DNA of 50,112 bases from positions 1 to 50,112 of the forward strand of contig NZ_JMPL01000023.1 of the NCBI RefSeq assembly GCF_000735365.1. Reading direction: 5' to 3'. The stretch is from Kluyvera ascorbata ATCC 33433 (GTDB taxonomy: Bacteria > Pseudomonadota > Gammaproteobacteria > Enterobacterales > Enterobacteriaceae). The translations under genes and the position numbers were made by a program. Every line of letters begins with the position of its first letter. The stretch's first letter is position 1. Below are positions 1 to 9,536 of this stretch, piece by piece. Under the pieces are notes generated by a model. That model was not told the DNA's origin. It did no database searches and was given only the letters and a program-made list of their open reading frames with translations.

Positions 1-19
1 AAGAAACGAGATAATCTGT

Positions 20-105
20 GCGAAGGTGGCGGAATTGGTAGACGCGCTAGCTTCAGGTGTTAGTGTCCTTAGGATGTGGGGGTTCGAGTCCCCCCCCTCG
101 CACCA
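20..105 (+). tRNA. leuV: tRNA-Leu (anticodon CAG)
   Basis: The cloverleaf can be read directly. The acceptor arm GCGAAGG pairs with CCCTCGC before an encoded CCA at 103-105. The D arm contains GGTAGACGC, the anticodon stem CTAGC/GTTAG encloses a loop with CAG at 54-56, there is a long type-II variable arm (TCC-TTA-GGA) and a GGTTCGAGTCC T arm. The long variable arm and CAG identify a leucine tRNA that reads CUG. One acceptor position is an A-C mismatch, which the E. coli leuV/P/Q genes share. In E. coli three such genes are in tandem next to yjjZ-fhuF; only one is in the window, so others may lie upstream. Confidence 0.97.
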
Positions 106-143
106 GACTCCTCGTTCCCTCTCTGATTTTCCCTTTCCTGCAT

Positions 144-383
144 TCATCCCATTAGCTTTAAATTCATCGTAATCAATACAAGACCGCCAACAAATGCAAT
201 GCATGATGGCAGTAGTACAAAATGTCGCAAACGACGATGCCAGATCATCGCTCCGCTCAGCAGCAGCCCACACACGATCATCCCACGCCATACATCGACG
301 GATAGCCCCATCGTACTGAGAATGGCGATAGCTCCCCCAGAAATCAGTCCTCCCCAGCCACTGCCTAGCGTTCTTTGCAACAT
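144..383 (-). CDS. yjjZ: YjjZ, DUF1435 small inner-membrane protein
   Basis: This predicted 79-residue protein begins MLQRTLGSGWGG and ends near LITMNLKLMG. It matches the DUF1435/YjjZ family in length and in the LQRTLGSGWG and LRHFVLLPSC segments. It has three hydrophobic segments and is likely an inner-membrane protein of unknown function. An upstream extension to 518 in the same frame is open, but the ATG at 383 gives the usual family length. A strong Fur box lies just upstream (402-420), in keeping with reported iron/Fur control of E. coli yjjZ. It sits beside the iron gene fhuF, as in E. coli. Confidence 0.8.
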   Translation of the reverse strand: MLQRTLGSGWGGLISGGAIAILSTMGLSVDVWRGMIVCGLLLSGAMIWHRRLRHFVLLPSCIAFVGGLVLITMNLKLMG

Positions 384-401
384 GATTGCGCCCACATAAA
401 T

Positions 402-420
402 GATAATGATTACCAATATC
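402..420 (-). promoter_or_regulatory. Fur box upstream of yjjZ
   Basis: The 19-mer GATAATGATTACCAATATC matches 16 of 19 positions of the palindromic Fur consensus GATAATGATAATCATTATC. It is centred about 28 bases before the yjjZ start at 383, where bound Fe-Fur would block transcription. The match is counted from the sequence; regulation is inferred. Confidence 0.75.
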
Positions 421-613
421 ATATGACATTTTTTGTTATTTGTCTGCTTATAAGCTAAGGTTTCATAATCATTAATGACATGTATATTGTATGGTGATAA
501 CGTGTACAAAAATATCATGTCTAATATAAAGAATTTGCGCGCTTTTACTCATGCTTTATTCTTGTTTTTGATGCACTTACTTATATATTAAAGGCTGACT
601 ACAACATTCAACA

Positions 614-1678
614 ATGACTGTACAATCCTGGCGCACCCTGCGTGCGCAAAAATATCAGCTAACGTTCCGGCTATTTTTGTTTTTGAATCTGGTCTCGTCG
701 ACGCTCTCTGTCTTCAGCCCGATTTATGACGTTAATATTTTTCCTCTACCCGCAATGCTGATAGCGGTGGGCAGCTGCGTGCTGCTAGTGTGGAATTGGC
801 GATATGCCAGTATCCGGCCGAATCTACCAATAATTTCGGCTGTATTCGGCTGCCTGTGGGGCTGGCATATTTTAAGTAAAACTTTGGTACTCGCTTTACC
901 AAATGACAATTTTCAAATGATTGCGCTATTTAGCGTGATATTTGTCGGAACAATTGCGTTTTCAAATAATATCGTTGCTTTCACCCTACATTCGTTGCCA
1001 ACATTTATTGTTTGCCTGATAACAAGCCCAACAAATGAGTGGTGGAGGATGGCTTACTGTATGGCGCTACCATTAATAGGTATTGCTATTCAGCACGTCA
1101 TTCAGCGACGAAACGATAAGTTTGCTCAAGGATTGATGTATAAACTGCTGGAAGAGCGGGAGACCCTGAATGGTCTGAGCATGCTCGACCCGCTTACTGG
1201 GCTCTATAACCGTCGTGGGTTTCAGTTCCGCCTGGACTCGCTGATGTCTATCGGGGAGGCACGGCACTCCGTCCTGCTGCTGGATATCGACCATTTCAAG
1301 GCCTATAACGATCACTACGGCCATATGATGGGTGACCAGGCTCTGATGCGCGTTTCAGCGGCTATTCGTAACGCCGTTCGCTCAAGGGATATTGTGACGC
1401 GCTTTGGTGGTGAAGAGTTTATGGTGGTTCTACCGCATTGTGATGTTGATACCGCCATGCAAACCGCTGAGCGCATTCGTCAGCAGGTGTACGACCTCCG
1501 TATTCCACATATGTTTAACGCAAGCGTCGCCACACACGTCACCATCAGCATAGGGGTCGCGCCACTGGAAGATAGCAATATCGAACTGGCCATGCAGAGA
1601 GCGGATAAAGCGCTGTATGAGGCGAAGAACATGGGCCGCAACAACATCCTGACCTACGAGCAGGCTCCTGCCGTTTAA
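614..1678 (+). CDS. Membrane-anchored diguanylate cyclase (GGDEF)
   Basis: This 354-residue protein has about six hydrophobic segments in residues 15-165 (an integral membrane sensor of MASE-like layout) followed by a GGDEF domain. The active-site signature is GGEEF near residue 265. The allosteric I-site RSRD lies in the canonical spacing (RSRDIVTRFGGEEF), so product inhibition by c-di-GMP is expected. DPLTGLYNRRG and DIDHFKAYND, the metal and GTP-binding segments, are intact, so it should make c-di-GMP from two GTP. No EAL domain is present. I recall a GGDEF gene in the same place beside fhuF in Salmonella (STM4551). The input signal cannot be read. A hairpin terminator follows the stop. 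Confidence 0.93.
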   Translation: MTVQSWRTLRAQKYQLTFRLFLFLNLVSSTLSVFSPIYDVNIFPLPAMLIAVGSCVLLVWNWRYASIRPNLPIISAVFGCLWGWHILSKTLVLALPNDNFQMIALFSVIFVGTIAFSNNIVAFTLHSLPTFIVCLITSPTNEWWRMAYCMALPLIGIAIQHVIQRRNDKFAQGLMYKLLEERETLNGLSMLDPLTGLYNRRGFQFRLDSLMSIGEARHSVLLLDIDHFKAYNDHYGHMMGDQALMRVSAAIRNAVRSRDIVTRFGGEEFMVVLPHCDVDTAMQTAERIRQQVYDLRIPHMFNASVATHVTISIGVAPLEDSNIELAMQRADKALYEAKNMGRNNILTYEQAPAV

Positions 1679-1692
1679 GTTCACAAAAAGCC

Positions 1693-1718
1693 AGCGCAAG
1701 AGACAAACTTCTTGCGCT
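1693..1718 (+). terminator. Hairpin after the GGDEF gene
   Basis: Nine-base perfect arms AGCGCAAGA (1693-1701) and TCTTGCGCT (1710-1718) enclose an 8-base loop and are followed by AACTTTTAT. It looks like a rho-independent terminator with a modest T-tract and separates the cyclase gene from fhuF. Confidence 0.65.
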
Positions 1719-1735
1719 AACTTTTATCTATAGCT

Positions 1736-1754
1736 AGGATTGCTAATCATTATC
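1736..1754 (+). promoter_or_regulatory. Fur box upstream of fhuF
   Basis: AGGATTGCTAATCATTATC matches 14 of 19 Fur consensus positions, with the right half (TAATCATTATC) perfect. It ends 25 bases before the fhuF ATG. FhuF is a known Fur-repressed gene in E. coli. Confidence 0.75.
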
Positions 1755-1779
1755 ATTTAGATTTATAACTAGCTTATCT

Positions 1780-2568
1780 ATGGCCTATCGCTCCGCACCG
1801 ATTGCTGATGACCTTATCTGGCGCACACCGCTTCCTGCAAAGGAAAGCACGTTCGCTGAGTCGGTGCGTGCCAAGATAACTGAACTGCGCCCGCATTTGC
1901 TGGAACTGTTCCGCCTGGATGAAACGGCGCCTGATTGCGCCAAAACGCTCAATGAATGGGCTAAGCCAACGGAGTTAAGTTCGTTGCTGGCGGTGTATTC
2001 CGACCATATTTATCGAAATCAGCCCACTCAGCCACGAGAAAATAAACCGCTGATTTCCCTCTGGGCGCAGTGGTATATCGGCCTGCTGGTCCCCCCTTTA
2101 ATGCTCGCGCTGCTGACGGAAAAATCAGCCCTGTCGCTTAGCTCTGATAACTTCCACGTTGAGTTTCACGAAACGGGCCGTGCAGCCTGCTTCTGGATTG
2201 ACGTTGAACCCGACCTGCGCATCAGCCAGAAGCCCGCCATCGACCGCATGGATGACCTGGTCATTCAGGCATTAATGCCGGTGGTCCAGGCGCTGGAAGC
2301 CACGGGGGACATCAACGGCAAGCTCATCTGGAGCAATACCGGGTATCTGATTAACTGGTATCTCGGTGAAATGAAAACGTTGTTGGGTGAAGAGCAGGTT
2401 AACGAGCTACGCCAACGCTGCTTCTTCGCCAAAACGTTGGGTGATGGTCAGGACAACCCTTTATGGCGCACCGTCGTATTACGTGACGGGCTTCTGGTAC
2501 GTCGTACCTGCTGTCAGCGTTACCGCCTCCCGGACGTTCAACAGTGCGGTGACTGCACGCTGAAATAA
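1780..2568 (+). CDS. fhuF: FhuF, ferric siderophore reductase
   Basis: FhuF is a cytoplasmic, membrane-associated [2Fe-2S] protein that reduces Fe(III) in hydroxamate siderophores such as ferrioxamine and coprogen, releasing iron inside the cell. The protein is 262 residues, the same length as E. coli FhuF, and long segments match (SLWAQWYIGLLVPPLMLALL, ATGDINGKLIWSNTGYLINW). The C-terminus carries the unusual cluster motif CC-x10-C-x2-C (CCQRYRLPDVQQCGDC), whose four cysteines bind the iron-sulfur centre. It is monocistronic with its own Fur box upstream and a strong terminator downstream. No clear Shine-Dalgarno is visible at the ATG. Confidence 0.97.
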   Translation: MAYRSAPIADDLIWRTPLPAKESTFAESVRAKITELRPHLLELFRLDETAPDCAKTLNEWAKPTELSSLLAVYSDHIYRNQPTQPRENKPLISLWAQWYIGLLVPPLMLALLTEKSALSLSSDNFHVEFHETGRAACFWIDVEPDLRISQKPAIDRMDDLVIQALMPVVQALEATGDINGKLIWSNTGYLINWYLGEMKTLLGEEQVNELRQRCFFAKTLGDGQDNPLWRTVVLRDGLLVRRTCCQRYRLPDVQQCGDCTLK

Positions 2569-2570
2569 AT

Positions 2571-2590
2571 AACGGGGCTTTCGCCCCGTT
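2571..2590. terminator. Bidirectional terminator between fhuF and the EIIC gene
   Basis: AACGGGGC (2571-2578), loop TTTC, GCCCCGTT (2583-2590), flanked by A/T-rich sequence on both sides (AAATAAAT and ATTTATTTA). It sits between two convergent genes and can serve both. Confidence 0.85.
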
Positions 2591-2604
2591 ATTTATTTAC
2601 TGTC

Positions 2605-3948
2605 TTAAGCAGCCTGCTCGCTCTCTTCAGCCGCACGCTGTGCTTCTTCATTCTCCTGTTCTAACAACTGTTTTTCATACACTTTGAAGAACGGATAGTA
2701 GATAACCGCGGAAACGCAGGCCAACAGCACAACCAGAATCGCTGCACGGAAGTCCCAGCCTAATGCCCATGCACCACCAATCGGTGCAGGAGCAGTCCAC
2801 GGTACAACGGAAATCACACGACCAATCAGATCCAGCTTCATCGCCGCCCAGGCCAGAATGGCGTTGACCATCGGCGCCAGCAGGAACGGAATAAAGAACA
2901 CCGGGTTCATCACGATTGGGGTACCAAAAATAACCGGTTCGTTAATGTTAAACAGGCTTGGCACCACGCTCAGACGGCCAATTGAACGCAGGTGTGCTGA
3001 ACGGCTACGCAGATAGCAGAACACCAGCCCCATCGTTGCACCGGAGCCCCCGACCACGATAAAGAAGGTCCAGAATGCTTCCATGAAGATGTGCGGCAGC
3101 GGAGCTCCCTGTGCCAGCGCAGTCTGGTTCAGACCAAGGTTGGTCAGCCAGAACATTTGCAGCATACCAGAGACAATTGCCGCCCCGTGGATCCCTGCAA
3201 ACCACAGCAGGTGACCAATCAGTACAGCCAGCAGAATGGCCGGTAAGGAGTCCGCAGCAGAAACCAGTGGTTTGAATACGGACATGATGGCCTGTGGAAT
3301 CAGCATATCGAACTGGCTCTGGATAAACAGGCTCAGCGGATACAGCGTCAGTACCACGACCAGTACCGGAATCAAGAGATCGAAAGAGTTTTTGATCATC
3401 GGCGGCACCTGATCCGGCAGACGGATCCCGATGTTGCGAACTTTCAGAAAACGCATCATCTCCACGCAGTAGACAGCAACCAGGATCGCAGTAAAGATCC
3501 CCGTTCCGCCCAGGCTGTCGACCGGCAGATGGCCGCTAGTTTTTGGTGCCGCAACCAACAGGAATGCCATGATAGACAGCATTGAACACATGAACGGATC
3601 GAGCTGGTTGCTCTTTTCGTAGTGTTTGCCGAGGTTATAGGAGATAGCCGCACAGATATAGATAGACATAATGCCCATCGTCATGTCGAACGGCGTCAAA
3701 ATACGGCCTTCAAACTCTTTAGCAAGATCTAACCACGCCCGGGCAAAGCCCCAGGTGGTGTCGGGAGAAAACGGCGGATAGGCGAAAACCAGCAAAAATG
3801 ATCCTACAATCATGAATGGCATCGCAGAAATAAAGCCATCACGAATCGCCATAACGTGGCGCTGAGAGGAAATGCGTCCCGCAACCGGACTAACGTAATT
3901 TTCTACAAAGCGAAATATCAGATTAAATGCAGCGTGATTAGCAGACAT
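2605..3948 (-). CDS. PTS EIIC permease, lactose/cellobiose family (orphan)
   Basis: This 447-residue polytopic membrane protein is of the PTS EIIC lactose/cellobiose (ChbC/CelB) type. Family hallmarks are visible: FAGIHGAAIVSGM in the middle, GGSGATMGL, and the EIIC signature NINEPVIFGTPIVMNP. EIIC subunits bind and translocate a beta-glycoside or diacetylchitobiose-like sugar while it is phosphorylated by EIIB. The start at 3948 (MSANHAAFN) was chosen over the 4029 start because it is preceded by GGAGGG at the right spacing. No EIIA, EIIB or phospho-glycosidase gene is adjacent, so it must borrow partners from elsewhere. Substrate unknown. A perfect palindrome lies about 200 bases upstream. 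Confidence 0.88.
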   Translation of the reverse strand: MSANHAAFNLIFRFVENYVSPVAGRISSQRHVMAIRDGFISAMPFMIVGSFLLVFAYPPFSPDTTWGFARAWLDLAKEFEGRILTPFDMTMGIMSIYICAAISYNLGKHYEKSNQLDPFMCSMLSIMAFLLVAAPKTSGHLPVDSLGGTGIFTAILVAVYCVEMMRFLKVRNIGIRLPDQVPPMIKNSFDLLIPVLVVVLTLYPLSLFIQSQFDMLIPQAIMSVFKPLVSAADSLPAILLAVLIGHLLWFAGIHGAAIVSGMLQMFWLTNLGLNQTALAQGAPLPHIFMEAFWTFFIVVGGSGATMGLVFCYLRSRSAHLRSIGRLSVVPSLFNINEPVIFGTPIVMNPVFFIPFLLAPMVNAILAWAAMKLDLIGRVISVVPWTAPAPIGGAWALGWDFRAAILVVLLACVSAVIYYPFFKVYEKQLLEQENEEAQRAAEESEQAA

Positions 3949-4149
3949 AGCAGCCCTCCTGACAGGCTTTAGACGTAAGCACAGCAACAACGATTTTGCC
4001 GAAATACAACTGGGCATACTGTGAAGCATCAGGAGTTACGGGTCTGCGACCAGCAATGATGATGTTCGTATAGATACAGTTCATACACGGCTCTTATTAT
4101 AGATACAAAGGAAGTTACCTCTGCAGTATCAATCGCCTGATGAAGAACA

Positions 4150-4174
4150 GCAACCGGTTACAGTAACCGGTTGC
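4150..4174. promoter_or_regulatory. Perfect 25-base palindrome, candidate operator
   Basis: Arms GCAACCGGTTAC (4150-4161) and GTAACCGGTTGC (4163-4174) flank one central base. It lies in the 340-base gap (3949-4288) between the divergent EIIC gene and the ybaK-like gene, which otherwise holds the two ribosome binding sites and AT-rich sequence with no ORF. There is no T-tract on either side, so a repressor operator is more likely than a terminator. The regulator is unknown; no regulator gene for a sugar PTS is adjacent. Confidence 0.55.
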
Positions 4175-4288
4175 ATTGATTGTGAAGGAGATCCAAAAAA
4201 CAAACAATTTTTGCACAACTTCGTCCGTTTATTTACAACCAAGGTAGCTTTATGACAGAGTGACTCGCCGAATTTTGAGGAGAGCACC

Positions 4289-4747
4289 ATGAGCCTGCAG
4301 TCTGTCAGAGATTTCTTTGCCGAGCATGCGCCCGACATCAACATCATCGAGCTTGAGCAAAGTACAGCGACCGTTGCGCTTGCCGCTGCTGCTCATCGCG
4401 TTGAGCCAGGACAAATTGCCAAAACGCTTTCTCTGAAGGTGAAAGATCGTGTGATTCTGGTCGTTGCTAAAGGTGATGCCCGCCTGGACAACAAGAAACT
4501 CAAAGAGACCTTTGGCGCAAAAGCACGCATGTTGAGCAGTGATGAGGTGGTTATCCTGACGGGTCACCCCGTCGGTGGCGTGTGCCCATTTGGTCTCGAA
4601 AACCCGCTGGATGTTTACTGCGATGTTTCCCTGCAACAATACGACGAGGTCCTCCCTGCCGCAGGTGCCATTCATAGCGCGGTACGTATCTCACCGGAAA
4701 GAATGGCCAGCCTTACCGCAGCAACATGGGTTGATGTGTGTCTTTAG
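4289..4747 (+). CDS. YbaK/EbsC-family aminoacyl-tRNA deacylase-like protein
   Basis: This 152-residue single-domain protein belongs to the YbaK/ProX editing family. Members hydrolyse mischarged tRNAs in trans, such as Cys-tRNA(Pro) (YbaK) or Ala-tRNA(Pro) (ProX). The domain signature GHPVGGVCPFGL is intact, as is the lysine in the QIAKTLSLKV strand expected at the catalytic position. A strong ribosome binding site (GAGGAG) precedes the ATG. The stop overlaps the convergent bglJ stop by 4 bases. It is a paralogue group distinct from true YbaK, so the tRNA substrate cannot be assigned. Confidence 0.88.
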   Translation: MSLQSVRDFFAEHAPDINIIELEQSTATVALAAAAHRVEPGQIAKTLSLKVKDRVILVVAKGDARLDNKKLKETFGAKARMLSSDEVVILTGHPVGGVCPFGLENPLDVYCDVSLQQYDEVLPAAGAIHSAVRISPERMASLTAATWVDVCL

Positions 4748-5418
4748 CAAGCCGATGGCGTAACGGCAGTGTTGATATCGTGAAGAGAGACCAACAGATC
4801 GGCGGCGCTCAGTAGCTCAATATCAGAATTCACCCCCAGCTTACTCATCGCATTAAATTTATGCGCGCGGATAGTTTTGATATTCCGACCCAGCTGCTGA
4901 GAAATGTCCATCAACGAGTATCCATAGGTCATGTAACGCAGAATCAAATTCTCGGTTGGGCTAAGAACATGATTTCTGCGTATGGAAAAGTGCAGCTCGA
5001 TGTCGTCAGAGGACTCTTCTTTTTCCATCAGTACTGCCAATATGCGTTGTTGCAGTTCACTCAACGTATCAGACTTGCTCAAAATACCGTGCATATAGGT
5101 TGGCGACAGGAGCTGAATAAGCGAGGCCTCCTCATTATCATCAGCCAGAATCAAGCGCTTCATTGCCGGATAATTCTGAGCAATATCCCCCATGGCCTGC
5201 AAACCTTCAATACGAAGCTCACGGGTTCCAGAAAGACAGCACATCACGGCATCAAACCTGTTTTGCTCTGCCGCCTGCTTAAATTCGGTAATAGTGCGAA
5301 AAAAATGGAAAATAATATGCTGTCTATGAGAAGACATTAATAGATGACGTAATCCGACTGCTGTCATAATGCACGGTTCTATGATAGCAATGCACTGCTT
5401 CCCGGCGCGCTTTTCCAT
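4744..5418 (-). CDS. bglJ: BglJ, LuxR-type transcription regulator
   Basis: This 224-residue protein has a C-terminal LuxR/FixJ helix-turn-helix (LSPTENLILRYMTYGYS... and NIKTIRAHKFNAMSKLGV). The latter segment is nearly identical to E. coli BglJ. In E. coli BglJ forms a heterodimer with RcsB and relieves H-NS silencing of bgl and other loci; the N-terminal receiver-like domain lacks a clear phosphorylation pocket. It lies downstream of yjjQ and overlaps it by 40 bases, the same yjjQ-bglJ operon order as E. coli. The reading frame converges with the ybaK-like gene, the stop codons overlapping. Confidence 0.92.
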   Translation of the reverse strand: MEKRAGKQCIAIIEPCIMTAVGLRHLLMSSHRQHIIFHFFRTITEFKQAAEQNRFDAVMCCLSGTRELRIEGLQAMGDIAQNYPAMKRLILADDNEEASLIQLLSPTYMHGILSKSDTLSELQQRILAVLMEKEESSDDIELHFSIRRNHVLSPTENLILRYMTYGYSLMDISQQLGRNIKTIRAHKFNAMSKLGVNSDIELLSAADLLVSLHDINTAVTPSAC

Positions 5419-6107
5419 TCGATTTGTTCCCCATACGCTGAATAGAGGTTGAGTTCCTTCATACCCTGATTGCTGTTGAGCCAGGCATACATTTCTGCGT
5501 TACTCCGTAAAGAAAGGCGACGCATCGCACTATTCTTTTGCGCACTCACTGTCTTATTACTCTTTTTCAGCAAAGTGGCGATCTGATTAATACCCCATCC
5601 CTTTGCGAGTAGACGCAGAACCTTTCGCTCAGAAAGCGTTAGCATGGCTAATCGGTTGCTATCGTCTTCGATATCGGCATCGTCCTGGCTTAGGATCAGC
5701 AGGGACTCACTCACGCCACCGGCATACAAACTGCCCTGCTGAATAGCTTTAATCACGCGCTCAACGGACTCTGAATCAGAAAGCAGCGTACTTTCCGGTC
5801 GCATTAAGAACTCAACGGCCAACGCGTAGTGTTGCCGGCTGATCATAAATATCCAATGAATATCACGGTATTGTGAGAGCAGCGTATAATATTGCTCATA
5901 GAGACTACGCGGATTGCCGATGTCTCCGGAGAAATCAACAATAACAACATCGGTACGACGAAGCTGAAGCAGCGTTAACTGCTCTAGTGATAGGCAAAAA
6001 TTGAGTTCGTAATCAGGAAAATTCATTTGCATGATGCTTTTCAGCCCGGATTGCATAACCGGTATCTTGCTGATAATCACCGCAAACTTGCAGTACTCTG
6101 GCAACAT
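5379..6107 (-). CDS. yjjQ: YjjQ, LuxR-type transcription regulator
   Basis: This 242-residue regulator has a pseudo-receiver N-terminus and a LuxR-type helix-turn-helix around residues 155-215 (LTLSERKVLRLLAKGWGINQIATLL, KTVSAQKNSAMRRL). GGAGG sits upstream of the start. In E. coli YjjQ represses motility and other genes and is silenced by H-NS and activated by LeuO. It is first in the yjjQ-bglJ operon. The upstream 286 bases are AT-rich, as expected for an H-NS-controlled promoter. Confidence 0.92.
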   Translation of the reverse strand: MLPEYCKFAVIISKIPVMQSGLKSIMQMNFPDYELNFCLSLEQLTLLQLRRTDVVIVDFSGDIGNPRSLYEQYYTLLSQYRDIHWIFMISRQHYALAVEFLMRPESTLLSDSESVERVIKAIQQGSLYAGGVSESLLILSQDDADIEDDSNRLAMLTLSERKVLRLLAKGWGINQIATLLKKSNKTVSAQKNSAMRRLSLRSNAEMYAWLNSNQGMKELNLYSAYGEQIEWKSAPGSSALLS

Positions 6108-6393
6108 ATAACCTCCGTATCCTTTCGAAGATTCATTTCCTGAATATATTTTAATTTAAAACAAAAGATGTATTCATAGGAAATGAACGAATCCATTTCG
6201 ATTTCCTGTAAATAGCGGCATACTGCTGATGGTAACGATCCGATGAATCATACCGCTGCATGATATTACTGATGTGAGATATTTTGCTAACTAACATGAT
6301 TAGCTATATGAGTATAATCCTGCAATTCTAAACAAGTAACTTAGAAAATATTAACGTGCCTATAAGAAAAATTAAATAATCACGAGTATATGC
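6108..6393 (-). promoter_or_regulatory. AT-rich yjjQ upstream region with repeated ATTTCCT boxes
   Basis: This gap between yjjQ and pobR is strongly AT-rich and has no credible ORF. It holds TTCATTTCCT (6132-6141), its exact inverse AGGAAATGAA (6178-6187), and a third ATTTCCT at 6201-6207. The composition suits H-NS binding known at E. coli yjjQ-bglJ; the boxes could bind LeuO or another regulator, which is inference. Confidence 0.45.
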
Positions 6394-7293
6394 CTATTTC
6401 GGCTGTACCATTCTCGTCTTAAATTCTTTAGGCGTCATCCCACCTCGTTTGCGGAAGAAACGAGAAAAATAAGTAACATCAGTAAAGCCTAAATAATCAG
6501 ATACTTGAGTGATTGTCATGCTGGTGTACTGCAGGCTTCGTTTTGCTTCAAGCAATAGGCGTTGGTGTAAAACACTCAATGCGCTGGCTCCATGAAACTC
6601 GCGACATAAGCAGTTCAAATGCGTCGTGGAAATACGCAGCTTTTGCGCATATTCAGCTAACGATAAGTGCTCCCGATAGTGGCTCTCAATCAATCGACTG
6701 AACTGACGTAACACCTGTCGCTTTCGCTCGCTTTTATCCTCTGCCATTACGCCCAGCGTTCCCTGCCGATTAAGCCAGACCAGCAGAGCGCTTAAAAGCG
6801 AGTAGAGCATCATCTCACGTGCATCATGGTCCTGAATGTATTCATCTAAAAGCGTGGAGAACACGGAGCGAATATGATGGCTGGAGCGCTTAACGGGAAC
6901 GCAGTCAGGTCGGCTCAGAATGTCCAGTTGTCGACCAAACTGTGCCTCCAGGCGGTTTAACAGCGGCAGTGCCAGAGAAAGTACGTAGCCTTGTGTTCCC
7001 GGCGAAAAACGAAAACCGTGCACACAAAGTGCGGGGATAACCTGGATAGAAGACTCATTAACCACTCGGCGAACGCCCTCTATCTCAATTTCAGCCTGTC
7101 CTTTATGTAGATAAAGCAGTTGCACCAGCTCAGCATGCTGATGCACGCGGATATGCCATTCATAAAGACTGCTACGTTTAAGAATTGACTCACAATGCAA
7201 CAAATCAGGTGTCGGCCAGCCAATATGCTCACCATAAAGCTTAAAAACCGGCACTGCATCCGGCAGCTTTGCATCGACACCCGTTCGTTTCAT
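6394..7293 (-). CDS. pobR: PobR-type AraC-family activator of pobA
   Basis: This 299-residue AraC/XylS regulator has an N-terminal cupin-like effector domain (HQHAELVQLLYLHKGQAEIEI) and two helix-turn-helix motifs at the C-terminus (LSLAEYAQKLRISTTHLNCLCREF; ITQVSDYLGFTDVTYFSRFFRKRGGMTPKEF). It begins 3 bases after the pobA stop on the same strand, so it is cotranscribed and most likely senses 4-hydroxybenzoate to activate pobA. Pseudomonas PobR is of this AraC type, whereas Acinetobacter PobR is of the IclR type. In many genomes pobR is divergent from pobA; here it is downstream, which would give positive feedback. Confidence 0.88.
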   Translation of the reverse strand: MKRTGVDAKLPDAVPVFKLYGEHIGWPTPDLLHCESILKRSSLYEWHIRVHQHAELVQLLYLHKGQAEIEIEGVRRVVNESSIQVIPALCVHGFRFSPGTQGYVLSLALPLLNRLEAQFGRQLDILSRPDCVPVKRSSHHIRSVFSTLLDEYIQDHDAREMMLYSLLSALLVWLNRQGTLGVMAEDKSERKRQVLRQFSRLIESHYREHLSLAEYAQKLRISTTHLNCLCREFHGASALSVLHQRLLLEAKRSLQYTSMTITQVSDYLGFTDVTYFSRFFRKRGGMTPKEFKTRMVQPK

Positions 7294-7296
7294 TCT

Positions 7297-8535
<1,239 letters not shown>

Positions 8536-8584
8536 TCAGAATGCATTTTTGATAAGTCAGTGCGGAAAAAGAAGGCCATAATCC

Positions 8585-8607
8585 GTTCAAAAATTGCACT
8601 TTTGAAC
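8585..8607. promoter_or_regulatory. Inverted repeat upstream of pobA, candidate operator
   Basis: Perfect 8-base arms GTTCAAAA (8585-8592) and TTTTGAAC (8600-8607) with a 7-base spacer, about 100 bases upstream of the pobA start in the pobA/yjjP divergent gap. It could be a PobR or other regulator site. AraC-type proteins more often use direct repeats, so the assignment is uncertain. Confidence 0.4.
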
Positions 8608-8759
8608 AGTTTTACGAAAGTGTGGGCAATATCAACTCTCAGACAAAAGCGGTGTGCCGCTGAATTTTTGCACATTACTTGATCCTGACCGGATAGCCCT
8701 CCCGCGCTCTTCGGGTAAAAGTAGGTCATGACACAGGCGTACTCGATACCAGGGCCATT

Positions 8760-9536
8760 ATGGAAGTAGATCAGTCAGAACAACGCATCGTTACGCGGCT
8801 ATGCATTCAATGCGGTCTTTTTTTATTGCAGCATGGGGCGGAAAGCGCCCTGGTCGAAGAGCTATCAACGCGCCTGGGACGCGCACTTGGTATGGACAGC
8901 GTCGAAAGCGCAATCTCGTCGAACGCCATCGTGCTGACGACGATTAAAGACGGGCTATGTCTGACCTCTACGCGCAAAAATAGCGACCGCGGCATCAACA
9001 TGCACGTGGTAACCGAAGTGCAGCACATCGTTATTATGGCCGAGCACAAATTGCTGGACCATAAAGATGTCGGCAAGCGCTTTGCGCAGATTAAGCCGCT
9101 GCGCTACCCGCGCTGGCTGGTTGTACTGATGGTTGGCCTCTCCTGCGCCTGCTTCTGCAAGCTCAACAACGGCGGCTGGGACGGCGCGTTCATCACCTTC
9201 TGCGCCAGCACCATCGCCATGTATATTCGCCAGCTACTCACGCACCGTTCGATGCATCCCCAGATTAACTTTGGCTTGACCGCCTTTGTGGCCACCACGG
9301 TATCGGGGCTTATGCTGCAACTCCCCGCATTCCACCAGACCTCAACGGTTGCCATGGCGGCGAGCGTGCTGCTGCTGGTGCCGGGTTTTCCGTTGATTAA
9401 CGCCGTCGCCGACATGTTCAAAGGCCACATCAACACCGGTCTGGCCCGCTGGGCGATTGCGAGCTTACTCACGCTCGCCACCTGCGTTGGCGTGGTGATG
9501 GCCATGACCTTATGGGGGCTTCGCGGATGGGTGTGA
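8760..9536 (+). CDS. yjjP: YjjP, succinate exporter subunit (ThrE family)
   Basis: This 258-residue protein matches E. coli YjjP closely ([41 protein letters not shown]). It is the large half of a split ThrE/DUF1212 exporter: a soluble N-terminal part followed by five or so membrane helices. With YjjB it exports succinate in E. coli, chiefly under anaerobic conditions. AGGG precedes the ATG. The 3' end overlaps yjjB by 10 bases, indicating a translationally coupled operon. Confidence 0.95.
   Translation: MEVDQSEQRIVTRLCIQCGLFLLQHGAESALVEELSTRLGRALGMDSVESAISSNAIVLTTIKDGLCLTSTRKNSDRGINMHVVTEVQHIVIMAEHKLLDHKDVGKRFAQIKPLRYPRWLVVLMVGLSCACFCKLNNGGWDGAFITFCASTIAMYIRQLLTHRSMHPQINFGLTAFVATTVSGLMLQLPAFHQTSTVAMAASVLLLVPGFPLINAVADMFKGHINTGLARWAIASLLTLATCVGVVMAMTLWGLRGWV

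Noticed and set aside
20-105. A-C mismatch in the tRNA-Leu acceptor stem
   Set aside because: The same mismatch occurs in E. coli leuV/P/Q, so it is normal rather than a sign of a broken tRNA.
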